From: UBA4782 sp034430215
GTDB lineage: Bacteria; Chloroflexota; Anaerolineae; Anaerolineales; Anaerolineaceae
NCBI GenBank assembly: GCA_034430215.1
Contig: DAOUFE010000007.1
Coordinates: 91,966-155,965, forward strand
Length of the DNA: 64,000 nucleotides
Direction: 5' to 3'
In this document: one piece after another, positions 25,954 to 33,905 of the stretch
How positions within the stretch are numbered: position 1 is the stretch's first letter
How the letters are laid out: each line of letters opens with the position of its first letter
The notes under the pieces: model-generated
What the model was told of the DNA's origin: nothing
Seen by the model: the letters and a program-made list of their open reading frames with translations, nothing else
Database searches by the model: none
Made by a program: the position numbers and the translations under genes

Positions 25954-26817
25954 ATGAATGCTCATCATTCACCAGTAAATTCCCTTCCCGTTTTTATATC
26001 CGGTCTATGGAAATACAAAAGGGATTTAAGATTCTGTATTTTCTTTCTGGTGTTCTTAATGCTGTTGGTTGCCTGCACACCACAATCAGCTCTTCCTTCC
26101 AACACTTCCATTCCTTCTGATCCCCAGATCACCACAATTACTACTACTCCATCTTTGACAATCGCGCCAACAAAAACATTCACTCCATCACCAACAGAAA
26201 CGATTATTCCGACAACAACTTTCACTCCTTTGCCTAGCCTGACACCCACCTATTCTATTCTGCGCGGTAAAGTAAACCAGGATCATGTCAGTTGTTTTTA
26301 TGGACCTTCCAATGATTACTTATATAAATATGGATTGGTAGGTGGAAGTCACTTGGAGATCATCGGCATCCTGCCCGATACGGGGTATATCGAGATTCGT
26401 GCGATTGGTGGTACCAATCCCTGCTGGATGAACCTGAATTGGATGGATGTCGAAGGCGATATCAACCTCGTTCAGCCCATTGACCCGCTGGATATCGATC
26501 TACCCTGGTCACCCTATTACGGAGCGCTTTCATGGGTTACAGCAAAACGTGTTGCTAATGAAGTCACCATCACCTGGAGCCCACTGGTTTTGCGAGCGGG
26601 CGATGATTCTGAACAGGAACCTTATCTGGTGGAAGCATGGGTATGTCAGAACGGGAAGTTGGTTTTCATTCCCACAGGCACCTACAATACACAGATCACC
26701 CTCACTGATGAACCCGGTTGTAGTGAGCCATCTCATGGCAGGGTATATGGTGTAGAAAAACACGGGTATACACCATGGTTGAAGATCTCCTGGCCACCAG
26801 CATCTTCAGAACAATAA
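25954..26817 (+). CDS. Paralogous lipoprotein with SH3-like and fibronectin-III-like regions
   Basis: A 287-residue protein of the same build as its upstream neighbour. It has an N-terminal extension, a hydrophobic signal ending in the lipobox LLVAC, a Thr/Pro-rich linker, then CFYGPSNDYLYKYGLVGG and VTAKRVANEVTITWSPLV. The shared run YLVEAWVCQNGKLVF and the ending VEKHGYTPWLKISWPP align with EAWVCQNGAYLWW and VEKHGYSQPVTIPWPP of the upstream protein. This points to a local gene duplication. The long stretch before the signal helix is odd for a lipoprotein, and the start may be further in. Confidence 0.72.
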   Translation: MNAHHSPVNSLPVFISGLWKYKRDLRFCIFFLVFLMLLVACTPQSALPSNTSIPSDPQITTITTTPSLTIAPTKTFTPSPTETIIPTTTFTPLPSLTPTYSILRGKVNQDHVSCFYGPSNDYLYKYGLVGGSHLEIIGILPDTGYIEIRAIGGTNPCWMNLNWMDVEGDINLVQPIDPLDIDLPWSPYYGALSWVTAKRVANEVTITWSPLVLRAGDDSEQEPYLVEAWVCQNGKLVFIPTGTYNTQITLTDEPGCSEPSHGRVYGVEKHGYTPWLKISWPPASSEQ

Positions 26818-26844
26818 ATAAATAATTTCCATTCATCAAAAGCA

Positions 26845-26891
26845 TTGACAACAGGTTCATCAAGCGATAATATATGAACAGTTGCTCATAT
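26845..26891 (+). promoter_or_regulatory. Sigma-70-type promoter overlapped by an ArsR/SmtB-type operator
   Basis: TTGACA (26845-26850), a 17-bp spacer and TAATAT (26868-26873) make a near-consensus promoter. A 9-2-9 inverted repeat, ATATGAACA-GT-TGCTCATAT (26872-26891, one mismatch), overlaps the -10 and probable start site. This is the known operator form for metal-sensing ArsR/SmtB repressors, so the regulator should repress its own operon until metal binds. Confidence 0.88.
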
Positions 26892-26918
26892 ATTCATGAT
26901 TACCAGGAACAATGATTA

Positions 26919-27284
26919 ATGACCTCCTCTATCCCCCCACGATGCGATGAAAACTTCATACACGAAGACCAGGTTAAGCTTGTTCAGAGTCACCTCGTTG
27001 ATGGTCTGACTGCTACATATCTGGCTCAGACTTTCCAGGCGTTGGCAGATCCCAGCCGTATTCGTATCATCTCTGCACTTACTACTACGGAGTTATGTGT
27101 CTGTGATCTGGCTGCGCTCCTTGGAATGACCCAATCAGCCGTCTCGCATCAACTAAAATCGTTGCGCGATCTGCGCCTGGTCAAATCTCGTAAACAGGGG
27201 CGAGTAGTATATTATTCCCTTCAAGACGAACACATCCGCGATCTGTTCGAGCGTGGATTAGCCCATATGAAAGAAGAAAGGTAA
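26919..27284 (+). CDS. ArsR/SmtB-family metal-sensing repressor
   Basis: A 121-residue winged-helix repressor. It carries two possible metal sites: ELCVCDLA in the recognition region (Cys60, Cys62, with Cys9 near the N-terminus), as in the CadC alpha-3N site, and Asp103/His105 with His116/Glu119, the alpha-5 spacing of SmtB. The DNA-binding helix is TQSAVSHQLKSLRDLRLV. It is followed after 11 bp by a P1B metal-exporting ATPase and preceded by a matching operator. Expected inducers are Zn, Cd, Co or Pb; the exact metal is open. Confidence 0.93.
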   Translation: MTSSIPPRCDENFIHEDQVKLVQSHLVDGLTATYLAQTFQALADPSRIRIISALTTTELCVCDLAALLGMTQSAVSHQLKSLRDLRLVKSRKQGRVVYYSLQDEHIRDLFERGLAHMKEER

Positions 27285-27295
27285 TTCACAAGAAC

Positions 27296-29644
27296 ATGGA
27301 AACAAACATCGAACTGGAGATTCGACCTCTGTTACCCGGCGTAGAAGAGGATGACGAAGCCTGTTTTCACCGCCTGGAAACTTCTTTATCCAATAATCAC
27401 AAACTCATCCGTGCCCATCTGGAACATGAAGATGAGCAGGTGAAATTATGCCTGCATTATGACCCTGAAAGAATTTCGCTGACAGAATTGAAACAATTAG
27501 CAACCCGGGCTGGGACGGAGATCGTCAATCGCTATCATCACGAACTGATCACTATCGAAGGGATGGATTGTTCGGATTGCGCAATGGTACTCGAGCACAG
27601 CATCTCACGAATGCAGGGTGTGTTGAACGTTAGTGTCAGCTACACGAGTAAAAACATGAAGATCGAGTACGACTCTCATAAGATCAACCGTTTAGAGATC
27701 GAAAAACGTATTCGTTCTTTAGGCTACCAGATTCCATTGAACCATATCCAATCCTGGTTTGCAGAAAACCGCGAACTACTCTTTAGCCTTGCAGCGGGCT
27801 TGTTTTTTGCTATTGGCTGGTTAGGACAAAAACTATTTTCCTTCCCCGAAATCCTCAGCATTGTGTTTTTCCTCACCGCGTACGGGTTGGGAGGTTGGGA
27901 TATTTTGCGCCATGCGTTGCTTTCTTTGCGCGAACGTACATTTGACACTGACTTGCTGATGATCCTTGCAGCTCTAGGCGCAGCAGTACTGGGAGATTTT
28001 GCAGAGGGTGCACTTTTGATCTTTCTCTTCAGTTTTGGGCATGTTCTGGAAGAACGTGCTTTGAAACGAGCTCGTTCAGCTATCGATGCCCTGGCGGGTT
28101 TGACCCCGAAAACCGCATTAGTCCGCAGGAATGACCAGGAAATTGAAATCCCTGTCGAACAGGTAGGTTTGCAAGAAGTGATCATTTTGCGACCAGGTGC
28201 ACGTATTCCAGTGGATGCCATTATTCTGAAAGGAAAATCTGTAATTAACCAGGCACCCGTGACTGGGGAATCCATCCCTGTAGAAAAAACTGCGGGGGAT
28301 AAACTGTTTGCCGGAACGATCAACGGAGAGGGTGCTCTGGAAGCGCAGGTAACTCGCCTGGCGAAAGACAGTACGCTGGCGCGAGTAATGAAACTGGTTG
28401 AAGAAGCACAAACACAAAAATCACCCACCCAGCAAACGGTGGAGAAATTTGAGAAGTTCTTTGTTCCAGCCGTATTAATTGGAACAATCCTGGTCATTTT
28501 TATCCCGCTTTTCTTTGGCATCTCATTCCATGATTCCTTCCTGCGTGCGATGACCCTCCTTGTTGCAGCCTCACCCTGTGCATTGGCGCTTGGTGCCCCA
28601 GCAGCAATCTTAACCAGTATTGGACAGGCTGCCCGCAACGGCATCCTGGTCAAAGCAGGTGCTCATCTCGAAAATCTGGGGCGGCTGAAAGCCATTGCCT
28701 TTGACAAGACAGGTACGATCACCTGCGGTTTACCAGAGGTGACCAATGTGATTGCTTTTCCCGTGGCAGACAGTTCAATTGATAACGAACAGGACTTGTT
28801 AAGACTGGCTGCCGCCATAGAAAGCCGCTCCAGTCATCCACTCGGGCAAGCGATCGTACGGGCTGCTACATCCCGGCAATTAACTCTCCCAGAAGTAGAC
28901 GATGTGGAATCGGTTACTGGTCAGGGTATTCGCTCTCGATATCAACAAAAGATAATTCTCATTGGAAGCCTGAAATGGCTGGAAGAGAATGAAATAAATA
29001 TTTCTTCTCATACCTCGCAAATCGCAAACCAATGGCAGGCTGAGGGAAAGACAATCATGGGAGTCACCCTGGGAGATGCGCTTATTGGGTTGATAGCTCT
29101 CGCAGATACTTTACGTCCGGGAATACAGACAACCATGAACCAACTGGCTCAAACCGGTATTGAAAAGACCATCCTCCTGACCGGGGATAATGAACGCGTT
29201 GGAAAAACCATAGCCTGCCAGGCAGGTATCGGCGAGGTGATGGCTGAATTGATGCCAGAAGACAAGCTAGCCGTTATCCGCGAATTAAACACTCAATATG
29301 GGGTAGTGGCGATGGTGGGTGATGGAGTGAATGATGCTCCAGCTCTGGCGAATGCCACCGTGGGCATTGCGATGGGTGGTGCCGGTACCGATGTGGCACT
29401 CGAAACGGCTGATATTGCCTTGATGAGCGATGACCTCTCCAGGTTGCCCTTTGCGGTTGGGTTAGGTCGTGCCACCCGGGCGGTGATCATTCAGAACCTG
29501 GTGATAGCCCTGGTTGTTATTGGTGCGCTGGTGATTACCTCATTAACTGGTTTCGTGGGGATAGGGGTAGCAATCATCTTCCATGAAGGCAGCACAATCC
29601 TGGTTGTTCTCAATGCACTACGGTTGTTGGGGTACCGTGGTTGA
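27296..29644 (+). CDS. Heavy-metal P1B-type ATPase, SPC / HEGST subtype
   Basis: A 782-residue metal efflux pump. An N-terminal region without cysteine pairs (1-85) precedes one HMA domain with GMDCSDC (Cys92, Cys95). The ATPase parts are TGES (323-326), the membrane metal motif SPCALAL (426-432), DKTGT (470-474), the SSHPLGQAI nucleotide-domain motif and GDGVNDAP. The last membrane segments contain HEGSTILVVLN. SPC plus HEG[G/S]T is the known signature of the P1B-4 group (Co, Ni, Fe, Zn, Cd), although those usually lack an HMA domain. Co-transcribed with the ArsR gene. Confidence 0.93.
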   Translation: METNIELEIRPLLPGVEEDDEACFHRLETSLSNNHKLIRAHLEHEDEQVKLCLHYDPERISLTELKQLATRAGTEIVNRYHHELITIEGMDCSDCAMVLEHSISRMQGVLNVSVSYTSKNMKIEYDSHKINRLEIEKRIRSLGYQIPLNHIQSWFAENRELLFSLAAGLFFAIGWLGQKLFSFPEILSIVFFLTAYGLGGWDILRHALLSLRERTFDTDLLMILAALGAAVLGDFAEGALLIFLFSFGHVLEERALKRARSAIDALAGLTPKTALVRRNDQEIEIPVEQVGLQEVIILRPGARIPVDAIILKGKSVINQAPVTGESIPVEKTAGDKLFAGTINGEGALEAQVTRLAKDSTLARVMKLVEEAQTQKSPTQQTVEKFEKFFVPAVLIGTILVIFIPLFFGISFHDSFLRAMTLLVAASPCALALGAPAAILTSIGQAARNGILVKAGAHLENLGRLKAIAFDKTGTITCGLPEVTNVIAFPVADSSIDNEQDLLRLAAAIESRSSHPLGQAIVRAATSRQLTLPEVDDVESVTGQGIRSRYQQKIILIGSLKWLEENEINISSHTSQIANQWQAEGKTIMGVTLGDALIGLIALADTLRPGIQTTMNQLAQTGIEKTILLTGDNERVGKTIACQAGIGEVMAELMPEDKLAVIRELNTQYGVVAMVGDGVNDAPALANATVGIAMGGAGTDVALETADIALMSDDLSRLPFAVGLGRATRAVIIQNLVIALVVIGALVITSLTGFVGIGVAIIFHEGSTILVVLNALRLLGYRG

Positions 29645-29675
29645 TAGAAATTTCGGTAATGATAGATTTTACCGA

Positions 29676-29897
29676 TACCTCGATGGTATGAAACTTGGCT
29701 TTTAAATAATTTGAGGCGACGATGGGACACTTGCCCCCTCAGGGGATTTGAACCCATGATAAGGGTTTTGCAGACCCTTGCCTGGGTACCTCGATGGTAT
29801 GCAACTTGGCTTTTAAATAATTTGAGGCGACGATGGGACACTTGCCCCCTCAGGGGGTTTGAACCCATGATAAGGGTTTTGCAGACCCTTGCCTGAT
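29676..29897. repeat. Two 111-bp tandem repeats containing broken tRNA-Cys copies
   Basis: Copies start at 29676 and 29787, each exactly 111 bp. A third start at 29898 leads into the intact tRNA-Cys. Each repeat has the sequence beside the gene (TACCTCGATGGTATG...) plus the 3' two-thirds of the tRNA, from acceptor end through T-arm and anticodon arm. Both carry the same 19-bp insertion inside the T-arm, and both lose the D-arm and 5' acceptor strand. They differ at only a few positions, so the duplication is recent. They cannot form a tRNA. Confidence 0.93.
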
Positions 29898-29935
29898 TAC
29901 CTCGATGGTATGCAACTTGGCTTTTAAATAATTTG

Positions 29936-30006
29936 AGGCGACGATGGGATTTGAACCCATGATAAGGGTTTTGCAGACCCTTGCCTTGCCACTTGGCCAC
30001 GTCGCC
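29936..30006 (-). tRNA. tRNA-Cys (GCA)
   Basis: The minus strand folds as a cloverleaf from GGCGACG to CGTCGCC with anticodon loop CTGCAAA, giving anticodon GCA. Discriminator T fits tRNA-Cys. CCA is not encoded. Two broken tandem copies of its 3' part lie just downstream. Confidence 0.96.
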
Positions 30007-30054
30007 TTATAAGACAGATGCAAGCAACATGGGTGTGTTGCTTGCAGAGATTAG

Positions 30055-30127
30055 AGCGGGCAACGGGACTCGAACCCGTGACCTTCTCCTTGGCAAGGAG
30101 ACATTCTACCAACTGAACCATGCCCGC
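30055..30127 (-). tRNA. tRNA-Gly (GCC)
   Basis: The minus strand gives a standard cloverleaf with acceptor GCGGGCA/TGCCCGC, anticodon stem CTCCT/AGGAG-type and loop TTGCCAA, so the anticodon is GCC. It lies 48 bp upstream of tRNA-Cys in the same direction and probably shares its transcript. Confidence 0.96.
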
Positions 30128-30203
30128 AAGCTGTTCAATTTTTCTAACAGCCAGAGTATATCAAAACAAATTTCATCCGTCAACCCTTAGTACCATAAAA
30201 TGG

Positions 30204-30842
30204 TCATGTTTTTTCTCTTCCCATCCGCTGGATCAACTGCAAGAGGATCAAAAAGAACGCTGCTGCGATGCAGATTCCGCCCAATACCCGCAGTACTTTA
30301 GCATTGAAAATTGGGGTGCTAACACCTTCCAGCTTTATGGGGAGTGCCAGTACCGGGCGGCGGTCGGGTTCGGTGCTTCCTTCGGGCATCACCAGAAGAT
30401 ACACCCAAAGAGTACCAGAATATGTCCCCGCCCGACCTGGCTGGATCTTCCATGTGTGATGTAAAGTATGTCCTTCTATGACAGGTTGAATGACCGCATC
30501 AAAAGGGTTCACTTCCATTCCGGGCATTTCCAATCGAGTTTCAAGCAGATAGGTCACCCCCGAGGCATCCTGTTCATTGAATGCATCGTCTTTTTCTGTT
30601 GAGATGAATTCAAACCTGATCTCATCTGTTTCGCCAGTTCTTACTTTACTGGGGAAACTGATAAAGATCTCCCTCGACAGCTCAACAGGAGAAAGGTCAG
30701 GGTGATCCAAAGAAAAAGCCTTTGGAAATGGCAGTGTGCTTTGAACACGGGAAAAAGGCCATGACGATACTGCCAGGGATAGTACAGCCATTAACAAAAA
30801 GAATATTGGGATTAGACGATTATTCAACCTGTTTTTTTGCAT
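30204..30842 (-). CDS. Unknown protein with two terminal membrane helices
   Basis: A 212-residue protein I do not recognise. A signal-anchor helix lies at residues 10-28, a predicted beta-rich extracytoplasmic region at about 30-180, and a second helix near 187-205 followed by a short basic tail. This is the topology of a protein anchored at both ends with its middle outside. The middle contains HTLHHTWKIQPGRAGTYSGTLWVYL (about residues 128-152), which looks like an immunoglobulin-like beta sandwich. No close neighbours suggest a role. Confidence 0.7.
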   Translation of the reverse strand: MQKNRLNNRLIPIFFLLMAVLSLAVSSWPFSRVQSTLPFPKAFSLDHPDLSPVELSREIFISFPSKVRTGETDEIRFEFISTEKDDAFNEQDASGVTYLLETRLEMPGMEVNPFDAVIQPVIEGHTLHHTWKIQPGRAGTYSGTLWVYLLVMPEGSTEPDRRPVLALPIKLEGVSTPIFNAKVLRVLGGICIAAAFFLILLQLIQRMGREKT

Positions 30843-30898
30843 GGGTTGATTATACAGTTGGATAAATTTTCACAGAAGAGGTTGGATGAATGGATTTC

Positions 30899-31471
30899 CT
30901 AGAGTGTAAAGTACCAGAAAAGCATTGCTTCATCAGATACTTTGGGATTTGCAGCATATCCAAACCGGTGGATCATTCCCAGTTCACACCCCATCCGGGA
31001 ATAGAATTTACAAGCAGGAACATTGATGTTCTGGGTCTCTATTTTCATTTGCCGGCAGCCTCGTTTGCGCGCCCAATCTGCTGCATGTAAAAACATCAGT
31101 CTACCAATACCACTACCCCGTAAATCTGGGATTACGCGCAAATCCCATAACACTGCAAGGTCTTTTCGAGCTTCCAACAGGTTTACCTCTGGGGTATTCA
31201 ATGCCACCGCAGCACCAGAAACAGGCAGATCCCCTTCAAATGCAACAAAGAATCCCCACTGACTCAAATCAAACAACTTTCTCCACTCCAATGGGGATTC
31301 TTCTGTGTCATAATCTTTGAACCAGGGTTTTTCGACCTCTTCCTCACGCAACCTGAATCCACCCAACCCCATTTCAACCAGTTCGATGCGATAGAAGGAA
31401 TGCACCCAGAATGAAATGGGGATGGTTGCATAGATCGCTAATTGTTCAGAAGGTATTGATCGAATTTCCAT
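30899..31471 (-). CDS. GNAT family N-acetyltransferase
   Basis: A 190-residue protein with the acetyl-CoA-binding motif of the GNAT fold: VIPDLRGSGIGRLMFLHAADWA, with the R/Q-x-x-G-x-G/A core RGSGIG. MKIETQNINVPACKFYSRMGCELG follows as the typical C-terminal motif. It would transfer acetyl from acetyl-CoA to an amine, but the substrate is not visible. It lies 15 bp downstream of the stop of the next gene on the same strand and may be co-transcribed with it. Confidence 0.88.
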   Translation of the reverse strand: MEIRSIPSEQLAIYATIPISFWVHSFYRIELVEMGLGGFRLREEEVEKPWFKDYDTEESPLEWRKLFDLSQWGFFVAFEGDLPVSGAAVALNTPEVNLLEARKDLAVLWDLRVIPDLRGSGIGRLMFLHAADWARKRGCRQMKIETQNINVPACKFYSRMGCELGMIHRFGYAANPKVSDEAMLFWYFTL

Positions 31472-31486
31472 AATACAAAAGTATTT

Positions 31487-32656
31487 TTATTGGGCTGTAT
31501 ATTCCAGCGCATCCAGGAGGCGATCTGCTTCTTCTACTGTTAATTTATTATCCTGCAACATGCGAAGAACTACAAGCTTTTCTTCGTCAGAGATGTGACT
31601 GATGGGTTTTTCAACATCGATCACTGATTCGTTCTTCTCGCCATCTGTAGATGGTATGCGTTCATCCATTCTGGATTTTTCAGTTCCTACTTTGAAAGTT
31701 GAACCATGCATATCAATTTTTTGCATTGCCTCATCGATCCTGCTTTCAGCTTTTCGTACTGCTTCTTCCGCCTTTTTCGAAATACGATCTGCCAGGTCAG
31801 CTGAGATTTCAGCATTATCGATAACGGATTGAATATGAGGCATTTTTACCGATAGTACATGTGACCAGTGTTTATCGGCTTTTTGAGCTCGTTGCTGAAA
31901 TTTCTCGGTGGATAGTGGATTGTCGGTAATGCGGATATCACCACCAGCCTTTACCCGTAACGGGCTTTTCCCATCTCCTATGGTGCGAAGAACTGCCCAA
32001 TCATCTATTCGCTCTTTTTTCCCGTCCAGATCCAGCCGGATGTCATTCCCGCCTGAAGTAAGGTCTATTGCCCAGCCACTGGAAGGTGGAATACTGACAA
32101 CCACATCTCCGCCTGCGCGCAGGGTTATCGTTTCGCCTACCGACTCACTCATACCAGCAGAAATATCTCCACCAGCATCCACCCTGACACTTCCATAAAT
32201 ATTCAACAATCTGGCATCCCCCCCAACGGAGGACTCTGTCAATCCACCCGCCAACGCAGAACAAATGAGGTCTCCCCCGACATGACGACAGTTTACTGGG
32301 GTGGCAATTTCATCAAACATACAGTCTCCACCAACTTTATCAACTTTCACATTTGCGAGACGAGTTCCAGAGAAATCACCGTGCACTCTGTCAACAACCA
32401 CCTCACCGTGCAAATCGCTTAACCATACATCACCGCTGACTTTCTCAATATGCATAGAGTAATTTAAGGGTACTTGAATATCACAATCATCTACACTGGT
32501 TAACCGTGTAGTCTTGTCATCTGCTATAATTTGAATACCTGCCGGATCACCGACGATTTCAAATTTATTTTGGTCCCATCCGCACACATTCAAATCACAA
32601 CTTGCTTTAATGACCAAAACTCCTCCCTCCGGCGCAGCTTGTTGCATTCTTTTCAT
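31487..32656 (-). CDS. DUF4097-like beta-repeat protein with C-terminal SHOCT-like domain
   Basis: A 389-residue protein. Residues 1-225 form repeated short beta units with recurring GGD/GD turns (SGDVW, HGDFSG, GGDCMF, GGDLIC, GGDARL, GGDISAG, GGDVVV), as in the DUF4097 adhesin-like beta-helix. A charged helical linker covers 235-330. The end, EEKLVVLRMLQDNKLTVEEADRLLDALE, is the SHOCT-like helical domain often found with DUF4097 in Firmicutes LiaX/YvlB-type stress proteins. No signal peptide is seen, so it is probably cytoplasmic. Role in envelope stress is inferred only. Confidence 0.72.
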   Translation of the reverse strand: MKRMQQAAPEGGVLVIKASCDLNVCGWDQNKFEIVGDPAGIQIIADDKTTRLTSVDDCDIQVPLNYSMHIEKVSGDVWLSDLHGEVVVDRVHGDFSGTRLANVKVDKVGGDCMFDEIATPVNCRHVGGDLICSALAGGLTESSVGGDARLLNIYGSVRVDAGGDISAGMSESVGETITLRAGGDVVVSIPPSSGWAIDLTSGGNDIRLDLDGKKERIDDWAVLRTIGDGKSPLRVKAGGDIRITDNPLSTEKFQQRAQKADKHWSHVLSVKMPHIQSVIDNAEISADLADRISKKAEEAVRKAESRIDEAMQKIDMHGSTFKVGTEKSRMDERIPSTDGEKNESVIDVEKPISHISDEEKLVVLRMLQDNKLTVEEADRLLDALEYTAQ

Positions 32657-32708
32657 TGGTAACTCCTGTTTTCATTGCTACTTAATAGAATTGAAATAAC
32701 ATTTTAGA

Positions 32709-32722
32709 ATTACTAAAGTAAT
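32709..32722. promoter_or_regulatory. Small dyad in the bacterioferritin/DUF4097 divergent region
   Basis: ATTACT-AA-AGTAAT lies in a very AT-rich 161-bp gap between two divergent genes. It could be an operator. It does not match the Fur or PerR consensus well enough to name a regulator. Confidence 0.3.
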
Positions 32723-32817
32723 AATAGCATAATCTTATATTATGTCAAGTATTTATTTTATTTTATTCATATTGCTATTCATCTTATTAATACTTCACTT
32801 ATAAACTGGAGGTAAAA

Positions 32818-33285
32818 ATGAAAGGAAATCCGAAGATCATTGAGGTTCTGAATGATTTATTGGCGGATGAATTGACGGCAGTCAACCAATACATCGTTCA
32901 TTCAGAGATGTGCGCAAATTGGATGTATGAAAAACTGCACGACGCAATAGAAAAACGCGCCATCCAGGAGATGGGGCACGCCGAAAAATTGATCGCCCGC
33001 ATTCTTTTTCTTGAAGGTTTGCCAATCGTCAGCAAGTTAAACCCCCTGCATATCGGTGAAACCGTAGAAACGCAATTCAAGAAAGATGTACAGGCAGAAT
33101 ACGGTGCGATAAATGCCTATACGGAAGCGATCAAAATTGCAGTGGAAGTAGCAGATTTTGGTACTCGAGAACTTCTGGAATCAATATTAAAAGATGAAGA
33201 AATGCATGTCGATTGGCTCGAAGCACAATTGGATCAGGTAGCCCAAATTGGGATCAAAACTTACCTGGTGGAGCAAATTGATTAG
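32818..33285 (+). CDS. bfr: Bacterioferritin
   Basis: A 155-residue ferritin-like protein storing iron as a 24-mer. All ferroxidase ligands are in place at E. coli Bfr numbering: Glu18, Glu51, His54, Glu94, Glu127 and His130. Met52, the axial haem ligand, is also present, in QEMGHAE. The segment RILFLEGLP is typical of Bfr. The ATG has a clear GGAGG site 8 bp upstream. In an anaerobe it would serve iron storage and protection from oxygen. Confidence 0.95.
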   Translation: MKGNPKIIEVLNDLLADELTAVNQYIVHSEMCANWMYEKLHDAIEKRAIQEMGHAEKLIARILFLEGLPIVSKLNPLHIGETVETQFKKDVQAEYGAINAYTEAIKIAVEVADFGTRELLESILKDEEMHVDWLEAQLDQVAQIGIKTYLVEQID

Positions 33286-33300
33286 CTAGAATGTTTACTA

Positions 33301-33335
33301 CATGGAGGATGCAGCTAACCTTTGCATCCTCCATG
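33301..33335. terminator. Strong hairpin between bfr and the VTT-domain gene
   Basis: CATGGAGGATGCA and TGCATCCTCCATG form a perfect 13-bp stem with a nine-base loop, between two converging genes. No long T-run follows on either strand, so it is a probable but not textbook bidirectional terminator. Confidence 0.6.
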
Positions 33336-33356
33336 AGATTTAAAACCATTCAGGGG

Positions 33357-33905
33357 TTAAAAACGTGAAAACCAATAGCTTATGGTAGCGCCACCATAAG
33401 CGAAAATTAGCATTTTGATAATTTTCCCTAAAATACACCAGATCAAGAATCGCCATACAGGGAGCTTCAATACCCCCGCAGAAATTCCAGCCAGGTCAAA
33501 CGCAGGATTGGGGATAAATGCCAGCACCAGGATGGTAAGGTCACCATACTTTTTCATCCAATTCACTACGCGCTCATGCCAGCCCGCTTTTTCGATCACT
33601 CTTCGCCCGCTGAAACCCGCAAGATAACCGGTGAGTTCTCCAATACCGGCACCTGCCCCTGCCGCAACTGCTACCCAGAAAGGATCAAACACCACCCCCA
33701 TAGCAGAAGTGATCAAAACGCCTGGTACAGGTAGAATGATTGTAGCATTTGCAATAATGGAGAGGATGAAAATTCCCGGATAACCGTAAGCCTCCAGGTG
33801 GGGAATCTTGTCTCGCAAAACAAATATTGCAACAGTTAGACCGATTACAAATACCAATGCAACGATCTGCAGAATGCGTATCTTACGGTCAGGAGGTTTT
33901 TGCAT
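33357..33905 (-). CDS. VTT (DedA/SNARE-associated-type) membrane protein
   Basis: A 182-residue integral membrane protein. Its core has GAGAGIGELTGYLAGFSGRRVIEKAGWHERVVNWMKKYGDLTIL (residues about 82-125), matching the VTT domain of the DedA/TVP38 family, and a re-entrant-type helix pair. DedA-family members act in lipid carrier transport and membrane homeostasis. Its start overlaps the end of udk by 17 bp, so the two genes are coupled in one transcript. The specific role is unknown. Confidence 0.82.
   Translation of the reverse strand: MQKPPDRKIRILQIVALVFVIGLTVAIFVLRDKIPHLEAYGYPGIFILSIIANATIILPVPGVLITSAMGVVFDPFWVAVAAGAGAGIGELTGYLAGFSGRRVIEKAGWHERVVNWMKKYGDLTILVLAFIPNPAFDLAGISAGVLKLPVWRFLIWCILGKIIKMLIFAYGGATISYWFSRF

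Noticed and set aside
27724..28653. A 309-codon minus-strand frame inside the metal ATPase gene
   Set aside because: It is antisense to a clear P1B ATPase with all motifs and has Arg/Ser-rich shadow composition and no ribosome-binding site.
29491..30000. A 169-codon minus-strand frame with three repeated peptide units
   Set aside because: It is the translation of the 111-bp tRNA-Cys tandem repeats plus the end of the ATPase gene; the repeats are non-coding.
29676..30006. CRISPR-like array
   Set aside because: The repeat unit is 111 bp with no spacers, and its content is tRNA-Cys sequence; no cas genes are near.
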